A stretch of 64,000 nucleotides of DNA, taken from the NCBI GenBank assembly GCA_021802545.1, contig JAJZRS010000002.1, positions 60,546 to 124,545 of the forward strand. Reading direction: 5' to 3'. Origin of the DNA: Pseudomonadota bacterium (GTDB lineage Bacteria; Pseudomonadota; Gammaproteobacteria; Burkholderiales; JABEVD01). Below, piece after piece: positions 53,926 to 63,999 of this stretch (within the stretch, counting starts at the first letter, position 1; every line of letters begins with the position of its first letter). Below the pieces are notes generated by a model. The model ran no database searches, was not told where the DNA came from, and saw only the letters and a list, made by a program, of their open reading frames with translations. The position numbers were made by a program, and so were the translations under genes.

Positions 53926-53978
53926 GCAAGCCTGTCTGAGAGGCGCGTGCCAGACCTTGCCGATGGCCGGATGCCGCG

Positions 53979-54677
53979 CTAACCCGGCTTCTGTTTGTCG
54001 CCGATGCCGATTTCCTCGTTCAGGTAATGCGCCAGGTTGCGGGCCGGGTGAAAAGGATAATGTGCCGGGAGCGTCCCCACCTGCTTTATCCTGTCGAACC
54101 TGAAATTGCGATAGGCATTCCGCATCTCGCACCAGGCGAGCAGCGTCCAATGATCCCCCCAGCCCACCATGCCAAGCGGCCACAGGGTGCGTTCCGATTC
54201 CTGCCCGCCCATGTCGAGATAGCGGATCAAAATCTTCTGCCTGGCCTCGCATGCCTTGCGAAGCAGGCCGTGAATGCCTTTTTCGACACGCTCGAATTCG
54301 GGGATGCGGTAAGGCATCCCTGAAACGGTATTGAGCATCTCGGGCGTGAGCACGGACAATATCTTGGCTTCGGCCTGCTTCGCCGCTCTGGCCAGCTCAG
54401 GATCAGTCCACGCCCTGACCATGCGGCTTCCGACGAGCAGAGCAGTGATTTCTTCCTGCTTGAACATGAGCGGAGGAAGATCGAATCCCGACCGCAGACG
54501 ATAGCCCACCCCCGCCTCGCCGTCTATCGGCACGCCTGCCAGGACAAGCGCCTGGACGTCCCGGTAGACCGTGCGAACGGCGACGCCCAGATTTTCGGAA
54601 AGCGCCTGCGCCGTGATCGCCGTGCGCCTGCCCTGCATCAGCGTGACCAGATGGAATAGACGCTCCGATTTGCGCAA
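53979..54677 (-). CDS. YafY-type HTH/WYL transcriptional regulator
   Basis: A 232-residue DeoR-like regulator. N-terminal HTH (SERLFHLVTLMQGRRTAITAQALSENLGVAVRTVYRDVQAL) and a C-terminal WYL domain (about 140-225). The WYL domain senses small ligands. Start is TTG 54677 (RKSERL), following the EthD gene stop by four bases. It is the last gene of an ABM-EthD-WYL operon, so it probably regulates that operon. Confidence 0.85.
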   Translation of the reverse strand: MRKSERLFHLVTLMQGRRTAITAQALSENLGVAVRTVYRDVQALVLAGVPIDGEAGVGYRLRSGFDLPPLMFKQEEITALLVGSRMVRAWTDPELARAAKQAEAKILSVLTPEMLNTVSGMPYRIPEFERVEKGIHGLLRKACEARQKILIRYLDMGGQESERTLWPLGMVGWGDHWTLLAWCEMRNAYRNFRFDRIKQVGTLPAHYPFHPARNLAHYLNEEIGIGDKQKPG

Positions 54678-54681
54678 CTCG

Positions 54682-54996
54682 TCACCCGTCGGTCATGGCG
54701 ATTTCGCCGAACTGGATGATCGGTTCGATGTCGGTATAGTTCCGGATGTCCCCCCTGAGCGCCTCCGCATGGGGCTGGAATGCCGCCATGAAATCCTCTA
54801 TCGAATTGAAAAGAAAATGGCAGGCGGCGACATAGGGAGGTTCGGGGCCGATTCCGGAAACACCACGCTCCACGGACACGCCCCGGTAACCCTTTCCGCT
54901 TCTCAATCTCTTTATGGACATCGGCATGTGGTTCTCGAGATAGTAGTCCATGTCGAAACTGCCCTCGTTCGGATAAAGTATGCTGATCCTGATCAT
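54682..54996 (-). CDS. EthD-family dimeric alpha-beta barrel protein
   Basis: A 104-residue protein matching EthD: ISILYPNEGSFDMDYYLENHMPM with the conserved His, then VAACHFLFNSIEDFMAAFQPHAEAL. EthD proteins are small ferredoxin-like barrels; some support ether-degrading P450 systems, most are unknown. GGGAG precedes ATG 54996, which overlaps the ABM gene stop. Confidence 0.82.
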   Translation of the reverse strand: MIRISILYPNEGSFDMDYYLENHMPMSIKRLRSGKGYRGVSVERGVSGIGPEPPYVAACHFLFNSIEDFMAAFQPHAEALRGDIRNYTDIEPIIQFGEIAMTDG

Positions 54997-55301
54997 TTCG
55001 CCGCTCCCTGCATCATATGCGATTTGCCCCGGCTGATGTCGAGACTTTTCGCGTCCACAAAAGGCATGATAAGGTCTTCCATCTCCAGCCTGAAGTTCTT
55101 TTCGGCCAAATCCGCCGCATTCATGCTTTCCCACTGGGTCACGACGGTCCATTTCCCATCTTCTGTCTCGGAAAGACTCCTGAATCTGAATCCAGGCTGA
55201 AGCAACACCCATTCATTGACCTTTTCGTTCATTTTCAGCCAATCTTCTTTCGTTTTTCCTTCTTTCAGACGAAATCTTATGATGGCGATCGTATCGGACA
55301 T
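54993..55301 (-). CDS. Antibiotic biosynthesis monooxygenase-like (ABM) protein
   Basis: A 102-residue ferredoxin-like barrel of the ABM/Dabb type: IAIIRFRLKEGKTKEDWLKMNEKV, then LLQPGFRFRSLSETEDGKWTVVTQWESM. Relatives include quinol monooxygenases and heme-degrading IsdG-type enzymes. GGGAG lies eight bases upstream of ATG 55301. It is coupled with the EthD gene (ATGA). Confidence 0.75.
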   Translation of the reverse strand: MSDTIAIIRFRLKEGKTKEDWLKMNEKVNEWVLLQPGFRFRSLSETEDGKWTVVTQWESMNAADLAEKNFRLEMEDLIMPFVDAKSLDISRGKSHMMQGAAK

Positions 55302-55451
55302 TATCATTCTCCCGGTTTTGACAAGGTAAGAAGAGTGTAAGTGAGGACTGCTGACAGCGTGCTGGCAACAGTCTTCGTGAAATATCGACCTCCGCAAAGC
55401 CGAACCGCAAGCCCGGTTGCCAGGCAATTGGCCGCACGTTAATATCAAAAC

Positions 55452-57788
55452 ATGGAAAAGATCGAGATCCCGATCGAAGGCATGCACTGCGTCAACTGCG
55501 CAGCCAGGGTCGAAAAAGCCCTGAACGAGGTTGAAGGGGTACGTGCGAACGTCAATTTCGCCAATGAAAGAGCCTATGTCGAATTCGATCCAGACAAGGC
55601 CGATTCGAATAAGCTCGTCGAAGTCGTCGAAAGGAACGGGTTCAAGGTTCCCAGGGAAAATGTGAATCTTTCCATCTCCGGCATGCACTGCGCAAACTGC
55701 GCGCTCAACATCGAAAAGGCGTTGAATGCCATCGAAGGCGTCGAAGCGAACGTCAATTTCGCGTCAGAAAAAGCGCTGGTTTCCTTTCCAAGGAGTGCCG
55801 TGTCGGTATCCAGGCTCGTCGAAGTGGTCAGGCATGCCGGATATGATGCGTCCATAGCCCAAGCCGAAGACACCCGAAAAAAGGAAAGGGAGGAGGCATA
55901 CAGACGAGACTTCAGGCTCGTCGTATTGTCTGCCTGCCTCACTTCCCCGCTTCTGCTGCACATGGCCGGATTCCCTATTCCCGGATACCTGCAGCTGATT
56001 CTTGCCACGCCGGTGCAATTCTGGGTGGGTCGGCGCTTCTATCTCGGCGCATACCATTCCCTCAGAGGGGGAAGCTCGAACATGGACGTGCTGGTCGCCC
56101 TGGGCACCAGCGTCGCGTATTTCTACAGCGCCATCGTGACCCTATTCTCGCTCAACCTTCACGTTTATTTCGAGGCGGGAGCGGCCGTCATCACGCTCGT
56201 TTTATTGGGGAAAATGCTCGAAGCCAGGGCAAAGGGCAAGACGTCAGGCGCGATAGAGGAACTCGTGAAGCTCGCGCCTAAGATCGCCCATGTCGAGCAC
56301 AATGGAAAAATATCGGACATCGAAGCGAGCCTGGTTGCAGTCGGGGATATTTTCCTGGTCAAATCGGGTGAAGCCTTTCCCGTCGACGGGATCGTCATCG
56401 AAGGCTCTTCTTCTGCCAACGAATCCATGCTGACAGGAGAGAGCATTCCCGTCGAAAAACGCGAAGGCGACAAGGTCTTTGCCGCAACGGTCAACCAGAC
56501 AGGCTCGGTGAAATGCAAGGCGATCAGCGTGGGCGAGCATACCCAGCTTGCCGCCATCATCAGGCTGGTGGAAGAGGCGCAGGGATCGAAAGCGCCGATC
56601 CAGCGCCTTGCGGACAGAATAGCCGGCATATTCGTGCCCGCAGTCGTGACGGTTGCCTCAATCACCCTGATTGCCTGGTGGCTCATCGGTCACCCCATGC
56701 AGGGGCTGATCAATGCGGTGGCCGTCCTGGTCATCGCCTGTCCCTGCGCCCTGGGCCTTGCCACGCCGACCGCAATCATGGTCGGCATCGGTCAGGGCGC
56801 GAAATCGGGCATCCTGGTGAGGGACGCCGAGGCGCTCGAGCACGCCGAAAAAATCGAAGTGCTCGTCGTCGACAAAACCGGCACATTGACCGAAGGAAAA
56901 CCTGAGGTCACTGAAATCAACGGAATCGGCATGCAGGAGGAAGAATTGATGGCGCTCGCCATGGCGCTCGAGATGGACTCGGAGCACCCGCTGGCCAAGG
57001 CCGTCATCGAGAAGGGCAGGGAAATGGGGATTTCGCCTTTCGATGCAAGCGAATTCTCAGCGATTCCCGGCGGCGGCGTGACCGCACTCGTCAATGGCCA
57101 GCGCTGCTGGCTCGGCTCCCCTGCGCTCCTCAATGAAAACGGGATAGCCGCCGATTTACGCGCCAATGGCAAAACCCAGGTTTGCGTCGCGAAGGACAAG
57201 ACCCTGGTCGGGACGATCACCGTCTCGGACCGCTTGAGACCGACATCGAAAAATGCGGTGTCGAGGCTCAAATCGATGGGCATAAAGGTCGTCATGATGA
57301 CCGGGGACAACAAAGACACTGCGAAAGCCATTGCAGATGATGCGGGCATCGACAACTATCTGGCCGGCGTGCGGCCCGAAAACAAGGCCAGCGCGATCCT
57401 CGATCTGAAAAAAGAAGGGAAATTCGTCGCCATGGCGGGAGACGGCATCAACGACGCCCCGGCGCTCGCTGCAGCCGACGTGAGCTTTGCAATCGGCTCC
57501 GGATCCGACATCGCCATCGAAGCGTCAGGCGTCACCCTGATGAAAAGCGACATGGAAAGCGTCGCTGATGCCGTTGCGCTTTCCAGGGCCACTTTGAAGA
57601 AGATCAGGCAGAATCTCTTCTTCGCCTTCTTCTACAATGTGCTCGGCATCCCGCTCGCGGCATTCGGCCTGCTCAATCCGGTCGTGGCGGGCGCCGCGAT
57701 GGCAATGAGTTCCGTATCCGTCGTGAGCAATTCGCTGCTGCTCAGGAAATGGCGCGCTACTTCCAGACCTGCCACCAGTGCTCCTTAG
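55452..57788 (+). CDS. copA: Cu(I)-exporting P-type ATPase CopA
   Basis: A 778-residue P1B-type ATPase. Two N-terminal heavy-metal domains with Cys13/Cys16 (GMHCVNC) and Cys80/Cys83 (GMHCANC); six to eight membrane helices; CPC metal site at Cys430-Pro-Cys432 ([13 protein letters not shown]); phosphorylation Asp474 in [17 protein letters not shown] and [10 protein letters not shown]. The C-terminal [14 protein letters not shown] is the Cu+ group signature. Exports Cu(I) to the periplasm. No CueR operator is evident upstream. Its last 32 bases overlap the convergent bamD gene. Confidence 0.95.
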   Translation: MEKIEIPIEGMHCVNCAARVEKALNEVEGVRANVNFANERAYVEFDPDKADSNKLVEVVERNGFKVPRENVNLSISGMHCANCALNIEKALNAIEGVEANVNFASEKALVSFPRSAVSVSRLVEVVRHAGYDASIAQAEDTRKKEREEAYRRDFRLVVLSACLTSPLLLHMAGFPIPGYLQLILATPVQFWVGRRFYLGAYHSLRGGSSNMDVLVALGTSVAYFYSAIVTLFSLNLHVYFEAGAAVITLVLLGKMLEARAKGKTSGAIEELVKLAPKIAHVEHNGKISDIEASLVAVGDIFLVKSGEAFPVDGIVIEGSSSANESMLTGESIPVEKREGDKVFAATVNQTGSVKCKAISVGEHTQLAAIIRLVEEAQGSKAPIQRLADRIAGIFVPAVVTVASITLIAWWLIGHPMQGLINAVAVLVIACPCALGLATPTAIMVGIGQGAKSGILVRDAEALEHAEKIEVLVVDKTGTLTEGKPEVTEINGIGMQEEELMALAMALEMDSEHPLAKAVIEKGREMGISPFDASEFSAIPGGGVTALVNGQRCWLGSPALLNENGIAADLRANGKTQVCVAKDKTLVGTITVSDRLRPTSKNAVSRLKSMGIKVVMMTGDNKDTAKAIADDAGIDNYLAGVRPENKASAILDLKKEGKFVAMAGDGINDAPALAAADVSFAIGSGSDIAIEASGVTLMKSDMESVADAVALSRATLKKIRQNLFFAFFYNVLGIPLAAFGLLNPVVAGAAMAMSSVSVVSNSLLLRKWRATSRPATSAP

Positions 57789-58548
57789 GATCCTTGATGG
57801 CCAGGCTCTTCCTCCAGTCGGGATAGTTTGCTTCGAGTATCCTGTAGGTATCGTCTCTGAGCTTGTAGAGCCCCAGCATGTGGTAAGCGCCCACCATGTC
57901 GACCAGCGCCTTCTGCGTCGCGGGCGTATCGGGAAACTCCTTCAGCACCTTCTGCGCCCTGTTGATCGTAGCCACGTAATCGCCTCGCCTCAAGTAGTAG
58001 TCCGCGACATGGATCTCGTGCGTGGCGAGCACGTTGGCGAGGTACTGCATGCGCTTTCTCGCATCGGGCGCATATTTGCTGTCCGGGAAGCGTGTCGCAA
58101 GCGCCTTGAAGGCGTCGAATGAATCGATCTCGGATTTCGGATCACGCTGGCTCATGTCCTTTGGAACGATCGAGGAGATGACGCCCGTCTCGCCGATGAA
58201 ATTGGCCAGCCCCTTCATGTAATAGGCGTAGTCGACCGCACTGCTGTTCGGATGGAACTTGATGAAGCGGTCGGCTGCCGCGATCGCAGAAGCCTCGTCC
58301 TTGTTCTTGTAGTAGACGTAAATGAGTTCGAGCTGCGCCTGCTGCGCATACCTGCCGTAAGGGTAGCGCGACTCGAGCTTTTCCAGAATGGTGGTGGCCT
58401 CGACGTAATTCTCGTCTTCGACTTTCGACATGGCTTCCTTGTAGATCCTCTCAGCGGACCAGGACTCGGGCACCGAATCGTCGTAACTGGGCAGTAATCC
58501 GCAACCCGCCAACATCGCGGCCAGAATTAAGGCTAAACTATGTTTCAT
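57757..58548 (-). CDS. bamD: Outer-membrane assembly lipoprotein BamD
   Basis: A 263-residue lipoprotein. Signal peptide with lipobox LAGC (Cys16), then five TPR-like repeats typical of BamD ([72 protein letters not shown]). Works in the BAM complex that folds outer-membrane proteins. The ATG at 58548 overlaps the divergent rluD start by two bases. Confidence 0.95.
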   Translation of the reverse strand: MKHSLALILAAMLAGCGLLPSYDDSVPESWSAERIYKEAMSKVEDENYVEATTILEKLESRYPYGRYAQQAQLELIYVYYKNKDEASAIAAADRFIKFHPNSSAVDYAYYMKGLANFIGETGVISSIVPKDMSQRDPKSEIDSFDAFKALATRFPDSKYAPDARKRMQYLANVLATHEIHVADYYLRRGDYVATINRAQKVLKEFPDTPATQKALVDMVGAYHMLGLYKLRDDTYRILEANYPDWRKSLAIKDPKEHWWQVWK

Positions 58549-59509
58549 GGAATATCCCGTCGGCAAACCTGAAGATTATACCCCATCCGGAACCAAGGAA
58601 ATCAATTTCGTGATCCCCGCCCAGCTGGCGGGGCTCAGGCTCGACCAGGCATTGGCCAAGCTCGCCCCCGAATATTCGAGGAGCCGTCTGCAATCCTGGA
58701 TCAGGGACGAGCGGGTGAGGCTGGATGGCGAATCCTGCAACGGGCGGCAGAAGGTATGGGGAGGAGAGTCGGTGCTTATCGAAGCCTCTCCGGACCCTTC
58801 CGAAAACGTTCATACCCCGCAGGAAATCGCGCTTTCCATCCTTTATGAGGACGATTTTCTGCTGGTGATTAACAAACCCGCAGGGCTCGTCGTTCATCCG
58901 GGCAGCGGAAACCGGGAAGGCACGCTCTTGAATGCCTTGCTCCACCACGATCCTACGCTTGCCGCCATTCCAAGGGCCGGGATCGTCCACCGGCTCGACA
59001 AGGAGACCAGCGGCCTCATGGTCGTCGCAAAAAAGCTGGAAAGCCAGACGAGCCTCGTGCGTCAGCTCCAGGCGAGAAGCGTCAAGCGCCAGTATTTCGC
59101 GCTCGTGCACGGCGTCCTGACAAAGGGCGGCACGGTCGATGCGCCCATCGGCAGACATCTGACGCACCGCACGAAAATGGCCGTCGTCGGCAAGGGAAAG
59201 GAAGCGCGAACCCATTACAAGGTGATTCGCTCCTTCTCTGGATGCACCTTGCTCGAATGTTCGCTGGAAAGCGGCAGGACCCACCAGATCAGGGTCCACA
59301 TGCAGCATGTCGGCCATCCTCTGGTGGGAGACCCGGTCTACGGGAAAAAGCCGGCTTCGTCCATCAATGCAGCATTGCTTGCCGCCTTCCCGAGGCAGGC
59401 GCTGCATGCAAAGCGCCTCGCCTTCCTTCATCCGGCAAGCCTGGAACCCATGGCATTCGAAACCGAGCTTCCCGAGGATATGGCGCATCTATTGGAGCAG
59501 CTTTCATGA
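58547..59509 (+). CDS. rluD: 23S rRNA pseudouridine synthase RluD
   Basis: A 320-residue RluA-family synthase. S4 domain (LRLDQALAKLAPEYSRSRLQSWI), catalytic Asp in RLDKETSGLMVV, LLECSLESGRTHQIRVHM, and HAKRLAF. Makes pseudouridines at 1911/1915/1917 in 23S rRNA. ATG 58547 overlaps the bamD start; GTG 58610, preceded by AAGGAAA, is a plausible alternative and would leave about 60 bases between the genes. The stop overlaps pgeF (ATGA). Confidence 0.93.
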   Translation: MEYPVGKPEDYTPSGTKEINFVIPAQLAGLRLDQALAKLAPEYSRSRLQSWIRDERVRLDGESCNGRQKVWGGESVLIEASPDPSENVHTPQEIALSILYEDDFLLVINKPAGLVVHPGSGNREGTLLNALLHHDPTLAAIPRAGIVHRLDKETSGLMVVAKKLESQTSLVRQLQARSVKRQYFALVHGVLTKGGTVDAPIGRHLTHRTKMAVVGKGKEARTHYKVIRSFSGCTLLECSLESGRTHQIRVHMQHVGHPLVGDPVYGKKPASSINAALLAAFPRQALHAKRLAFLHPASLEPMAFETELPEDMAHLLEQLS

Positions 59510-60207
59510 ATTTCATCCTGCCCGACTGGCCCGCCCCTCGAGGCGTCAAGTCCCTTATCACGACAAGAACAGGCGGCGTGAGCCTTCCCCCTTTCGAGAG
59601 CTTCAATCTCGGCAGCCATGTCGGCGACGATCTCCAGCATGTTTCTGAAAACAGGAAAAGACTTCGCGATGTCTTGCCTTCTGAGCCGAAATGGCTCAAC
59701 CAGACCCACAGCACGCATGTCGTCGACCTGGACAAGGCGCAGGCTTTCGAAGGGGACGCCGCCTTCACCAGGAAGAATGGCATCGTCTGCGCCGTCCTCA
59801 CGGCCGACTGCCTGCCCATCCTCCTTGCCGGCAAAGGCTGCGTCGGCGCCCTGCATGCTGGCTGGCGCGGGCTCGCCTCAGGCATCGTCGAAGAGACTGT
59901 TGGGGCCATGCATGACGCGGATTTGATTGCCTATCTTGGACCTGCGATCGGGCAGGATGCCTTCGAGGTCGGCGAGGAAGTTCGTGACGCCTTCCCGCTG
60001 GAATCCCACGCCTTCAGGAAGGGGGCGCCGGGAAAATGGCATGCCGACCTGTATTCGATAGCGCGCGCAAAGCTCGAAAAGCTCGGCATCAGGCAAGTCT
60101 ATGGCGGCGCCTACTGCACCCATAGCGAACATTCGCGTTTCTTTTCCTATCGGCGCAGCGGGCAAACGGGAAGGATGTGTTCGCTCATCTGGCTCGAAGA
60201 AGACTGA
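59506..60207 (+). CDS. pgeF: Purine nucleoside phosphorylase/laccase-domain protein PgeF (YfiH)
   Basis: A 233-residue copper/zinc-binding protein. Ligand motifs seen: NQTHS with His68, TADCLPI with Cys102, and LHAGWRG with His117. Known activities are adenosine/purine nucleoside phosphorolysis-type reactions and peptidoglycan editing (removing L-Ser misincorporation); the polyphenol oxidase name is older. Start ATG 59506 overlaps the rluD stop, a common order in Proteobacteria. Confidence 0.92.
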   Translation: MNFILPDWPAPRGVKSLITTRTGGVSLPPFESFNLGSHVGDDLQHVSENRKRLRDVLPSEPKWLNQTHSTHVVDLDKAQAFEGDAAFTRKNGIVCAVLTADCLPILLAGKGCVGALHAGWRGLASGIVEETVGAMHDADLIAYLGPAIGQDAFEVGEEVRDAFPLESHAFRKGAPGKWHADLYSIARAKLEKLGIRQVYGGAYCTHSEHSRFFSYRRSGQTGRMCSLIWLEED

Positions 60208-60243
60208 CCCATCGGTTATAATGATGAATTTTAAGCATTGTCT

Positions 60244-60999
60244 ATGTCGATTCTTTCCTGGATCGTGGTAACGAGCGCGGTGGGCGGTGCAGCGAGCCTG
60301 CTGCTTGCAGGATCCTTCGCCCTCAGCCTGCGCGCTTCCTGGGTCCCGACGCTCGTCAGCTATGCGGTCGGTGCGCTGCTCGGCGCCGCATTCCTTGAGA
60401 TACTGCCAGAGGCCTTCAGGCTGACGAAGAATCCCGGCATGATGACGGGTACGATCCTTTTCGGCATCCTGCTTTTCTTCATCCTGGAAAAACTGGTGCT
60501 TTGGCGCCACTGCCATACCGAGCATTGCGAAGCGCACGAATCGCACGACCATGGCAGAAGCGGCCTCATGATCATGATCGGAAATACCTTCCACAACTTC
60601 GTGGACGGGATACTGATCGCCGCGGCCTTCCTGAGCGACATCCATCTCGGCATCGTCACGGCGATCGCCATCATCGCCCATGAGATTCCGCAGGAAGTCG
60701 GCGACTTCATGATCCTGCTTCATTCCGGATATACGAAACGGCAGGCGATATTCTTCAATCTGGCTTCGAGCGGCGCCACCCTGATAGGCGGGACGCTCGC
60801 CTACGGCATTCTGAAATCGATGCAAGGCATCATCCCGACGCTGCTTGCGCTCGCAGCCTCTTCCATGATCTACGTTGCAGTGGCCGACCTGATCCCTGGG
60901 CTGCACAAGCGCACCGAAATCCGCGCCACGATCCATCAGGTCCTTTTGATTTCTCTGGGCATCGGCTCCATTTTCGCCGCAGCCCGCCTCGCTGAATAG
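60244..60999 (+). CDS. ZIP-family metal transporter
   Basis: A 251-residue membrane protein with about eight helices, a histidine-rich loop (HCHTEHCEAHESHDHG), and the ZIP signature helices NTFHNFVDGILIAAAF and AHEIPQEVGDFMIL. Imports Zn2+ or other divalent metals. I chose ATG 60244; TTG 60238 lies two codons upstream. Confidence 0.9.
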   Translation: MSILSWIVVTSAVGGAASLLLAGSFALSLRASWVPTLVSYAVGALLGAAFLEILPEAFRLTKNPGMMTGTILFGILLFFILEKLVLWRHCHTEHCEAHESHDHGRSGLMIMIGNTFHNFVDGILIAAAFLSDIHLGIVTAIAIIAHEIPQEVGDFMILLHSGYTKRQAIFFNLASSGATLIGGTLAYGILKSMQGIIPTLLALAASSMIYVAVADLIPGLHKRTEIRATIHQVLLISLGIGSIFAAARLAE

Positions 61000-61005
61000 G
61001 TCGAC

Positions 61006-62316
61006 ATGTCCACTCCGAAAATTGGTTTCGTCTCCCTGGGCTGCCCCAAGGCGCTCGTCGACTCCGAACACATTCTCTCCAGGCTGAAGGCAGAAGGCTA
61101 TGCCATCTCGCCCGATTACCATAATGCTGACATGATCGTCGTCAACACCTGCGGATTCATCGACAGCGCAGTCGAGGAATCGCTGGACGCGATCGGCGAG
61201 GCCTTGCAGGAGAACGGGCGCGTGATCGTGACGGGTTGCCTCGGCGCACGAGGCGAGATCGTGAAGGAACAGCATCCCGGCGTGCTCGCGGTGACGGGCC
61301 CCCATGCCCTGGAAGAAGTCATGCAGGCCGTGCATGCGCATCTGCCCAAGCCGCACGACCCGTTTCTCGACCTCGTCCCGCCTCAGGGAATCCGGCTGAC
61401 CCCCAGGCATTACGCCTACCTCAAAATTTCCGAAGGCTGCAATCACCGCTGCACCTTCTGCATCATCCCGAATCTCAGGGGCGACCTCGCGAGCCGCCCC
61501 ATCGGTGAAGTGATGAAGGAAGCGGAAGCGCTGGTTTCTTCAGGCGTGAAGGAACTCCTCGTGATCTCCCAGGACACGAGCGCATACGGCGTCGACATCA
61601 AGTACAGGACGGGTTTCGTCAACGGGCGCCCCGTCAGAACGCGCATGACGGAACTTGCAAATGAACTCGGGAATCTCGGCGTCTGGGTCAGATTGCATTA
61701 TGTCTATCCCTACCCGCATGTCGACGAAGTGATTCCCCTGATGGCCGAAGGCAAAATCCTCCCCTATCTGGACGTGCCGCTCCAGCACGCGAGCCCGAGG
61801 ATATTGAAGCTGATGAAGCGCCCTGGAAACAGCGAAAGCAATCTGGAGCGCATCCGCGCCTGGCGCAACATCTGCCCGGACATCGCCATCCGCAGCACGT
61901 TCATCGCAGGCTTCCCGGGAGAGACAGAATTCGAATTCGAGTCGCTCCTGGAATTCCTGGAAGAAGCGGAACTTGATCGGGTCGGCTGTTTCCCTTATTC
62001 TGCCGTGGAAGGCGCGGCAGCGAACGCCTTGCCCGACCCTGTTCCTGAAGAAGTCAAGGAAGAACGGGTAGCGCGCCTGATGGCGCTGCAGGAAGAAATC
62101 AGCGCGAAGAAACTGAAAGCGAAGGTCGGAAAAAGCATGAAGGTGCTCGTCGAGATGGTGGACGAGGAAGGTGCCGTCTGCAGAAGCCCCCATGATGCGC
62201 CGGAAATCGACGGGCTGGTCTATGTGGCAGGCGCCTCCGCATTGAAGGCAGGCGACTTCGCGCAAGTCAGGATCATCGATTCAGACGAACATGATCTTTG
62301 GGGGGAACTCGCATGA
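61006..62316 (+). CDS. rimO: Ribosomal protein S12 methylthiotransferase RimO
   Basis: A 436-residue radical-SAM methylthiotransferase. UPF0004 domain starting [16 protein letters not shown] with cysteines Cys13, then VVNTCGF, then VTGCLGA; radical SAM cluster Cys145, Cys149, Cys152 (CNHRCTFC); C-terminal TRAM domain. Methylthiolates Asp88 of ribosomal protein S12. The stop overlaps the start of the following gene (ATGA). Confidence 0.96.
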   Translation: MSTPKIGFVSLGCPKALVDSEHILSRLKAEGYAISPDYHNADMIVVNTCGFIDSAVEESLDAIGEALQENGRVIVTGCLGARGEIVKEQHPGVLAVTGPHALEEVMQAVHAHLPKPHDPFLDLVPPQGIRLTPRHYAYLKISEGCNHRCTFCIIPNLRGDLASRPIGEVMKEAEALVSSGVKELLVISQDTSAYGVDIKYRTGFVNGRPVRTRMTELANELGNLGVWVRLHYVYPYPHVDEVIPLMAEGKILPYLDVPLQHASPRILKLMKRPGNSESNLERIRAWRNICPDIAIRSTFIAGFPGETEFEFESLLEFLEEAELDRVGCFPYSAVEGAAANALPDPVPEEVKEERVARLMALQEEISAKKLKAKVGKSMKVLVEMVDEEGAVCRSPHDAPEIDGLVYVAGASALKAGDFAQVRIIDSDEHDLWGELA

Positions 62317-63788
62317 AGACAGCTCTGCTTTTCCTATCTTTCCTGTCCTGCCTCATCTGTACTTTCCCCGCTTCGGCAAAGCACCTGCAAAGGAAGCCGA
62401 GAATCGACCAGTATTTCGCATCGGCAAGCCCTGACGAGAAGCTCGCCTTTCTTTTCGCCATGCCCAAGGGCGCCGATCTCGACATGGAGATCTCGGGCTC
62501 GGCCTATGCCGAATCGATCATGGCCAGCGCCGCGAAAAAAGGATTGTGCCTCGACAACACGTTGGCGTTGCAAGCCCCGCCCTGCAAGGAAGACCAGATC
62601 CCGGCCAGCAAGCTGCTTTCCGATCCCGTGCTCCAGCGGCACATGCTCGATGCCTGGTCTTTCCCTGAATCCCAGGGAACCGACCGTGACCGCTTCTTCA
62701 GGACGCTCGGAAGATTCGCAATGGCCACTCATGGCATGGAAGGAGAACTCCTAGCAAAAATGGCTTCCCGTGCGGCAAGGGATCACGTCATGTATCTGGA
62801 AGTCGAAGTCGAACCGGACGACGGAGCAGATGCGCTGGGTAAAAGGCTGGGATGGGACGGCCATTTCGTGAACACGCTGCACAACCTCCAAAACAACGGC
62901 ATTTCGAAGATCGTCCAGTCTGCAACCAAAACCATCAAAGATTTCGAGTCGGAGAAGAACAAGCGCCTCAAATGCGGCATGCAGGATGCCGATCCGGGAT
63001 GCATGGTCGCCATCGGCTACCTGTACGGCATAGACCGGACGGCATTGCCGGGAGAAGTCTTCGCGAAAATGGAAACCGGCCTCGAGCTCGCCTCCATGCC
63101 CAATTCTGGATTTTCAGGCATTCTGCTCAAGGGCGAGGAAGACCAGGCGGTCAAGGATTTCAACCTGCACATGCAGATGCTCGACTTCCTCAAAAACCTC
63201 CATCCCAAGGCGCATGTGGCGGTGAACGCAGGCGAACTGACTCCGGAACTCGCAACGCCTGAAGATCTTTCCTTCCATGTCAGCGAAGCCGTCATGCTCG
63301 GTCATGCGCAAAGGATAGGCAGCGGATCCGACATCATGTTCGAGGTGCCGGATCTTCCCGGAAAACTCGCCAAGATGAAGGTACTGGTCGATATTTGCCC
63401 TTCAAGAATACGTGCGGTGCTCGGGGACGGCTCCGACGCGCTTCGCCTGTACCTGAAGCATGGGGTGCCCGTCGCGATTTCGAGCTGCGACGGGGGACTC
63501 CTGAGGAGCGAGCTCTCGCCGGAATACCTGAAAGCATCCACTCTCGACGATCTCAGCTACGAGAATCTGAAGCGGATCGCCCGAGACAGCCTGGAGCATT
63601 CCTTCCTGCCTGGCAGGAGCCTGTGGGTGAATGCAGAAAAATTCACCCCGGTCAGACAATGTGAACGGGACGTGATTGTAGGCAGGATGCTGAATTCGTT
63701 TTGCCAGGATTATCTGGAGGCCAACCGCAAAGCCAAGCTGGAATGGCAGCTTGAAACCGAATTCAAGGCATTCGAGAAGCGCTATTGA
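62313..63788 (+). CDS. Exported adenosine deaminase-like protein (likely pseudoenzyme)
   Basis: A 491-residue protein with a signal peptide ([22 protein letters not shown]). The rest resembles the bacterial ADGF-like adenosine deaminases: [19 protein letters not shown] at the N-terminal motif, VNAGELTPE in the middle, [13 protein letters not shown] and [17 protein letters not shown] at the C-terminal end. In active enzymes these read LHxHxSGAx[17 protein letters not shown] and SxDD; here both histidines of HxH are Asp57 and Glu59, the third ligand is Asn305, the catalytic His is Ser337, and the Asp ligand is Cys392. Glu308 and Asp393 remain. So zinc binding in the usual form is unlikely. It is coupled to rimO by ATGA. 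Confidence 0.85.
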   Translation: MKTALLFLSFLSCLICTFPASAKHLQRKPRIDQYFASASPDEKLAFLFAMPKGADLDMEISGSAYAESIMASAAKKGLCLDNTLALQAPPCKEDQIPASKLLSDPVLQRHMLDAWSFPESQGTDRDRFFRTLGRFAMATHGMEGELLAKMASRAARDHVMYLEVEVEPDDGADALGKRLGWDGHFVNTLHNLQNNGISKIVQSATKTIKDFESEKNKRLKCGMQDADPGCMVAIGYLYGIDRTALPGEVFAKMETGLELASMPNSGFSGILLKGEEDQAVKDFNLHMQMLDFLKNLHPKAHVAVNAGELTPELATPEDLSFHVSEAVMLGHAQRIGSGSDIMFEVPDLPGKLAKMKVLVDICPSRIRAVLGDGSDALRLYLKHGVPVAISSCDGGLLRSELSPEYLKASTLDDLSYENLKRIARDSLEHSFLPGRSLWVNAEKFTPVRQCERDVIVGRMLNSFCQDYLEANRKAKLEWQLETEFKAFEKRY

Positions 63789-63999
63789 ATCCGTCCAGGA
63801 GGAAAATCCATTTTTTTCCTGACGCGCCGAGCAATCTCACATATGCAGTGAAGGATTGGCCGCTGGAGAGCTTTTTCTGCATGTCCGCGAGCACGTCGAA
63901 TGAAACCGCCATCCAGTATGACTTGCCCCCTTCAGTCACTTCGACTTCGTTGCCGTATTTCTTTTCGAGCATGGGAAAATCCCGATCGACCCCGAAAAA
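63763..63999 (-). CDS. Unknown protein, 5' end outside window
   Basis: C-terminal 78 or more residues (frame open to 63999; a methionine at 63972 is an internal possibility). Sequence ends YWMAVSFDVLADMQKKLSSGQSFTAY-type beta/alpha elements and then [16 protein letters not shown] cannot assign a family. The 3' end overlaps the convergent adenosine-deaminase-like gene by 26 bases. Confidence 0.6.
   Translation of the reverse strand, partial: FFGVDRDFPMLEKKYGNEVEVTEGGKSYWMAVSFDVLADMQKKLSSGQSFTAYVRLLGASGKKWIFLLDGFNSASRMP

Noticed and set aside
59878..61446. Open frame of 522 codons on the minus strand across pgeF, ZIP and rimO
   Set aside because: Runs antisense through three well-identified genes and has no recognisable domain.
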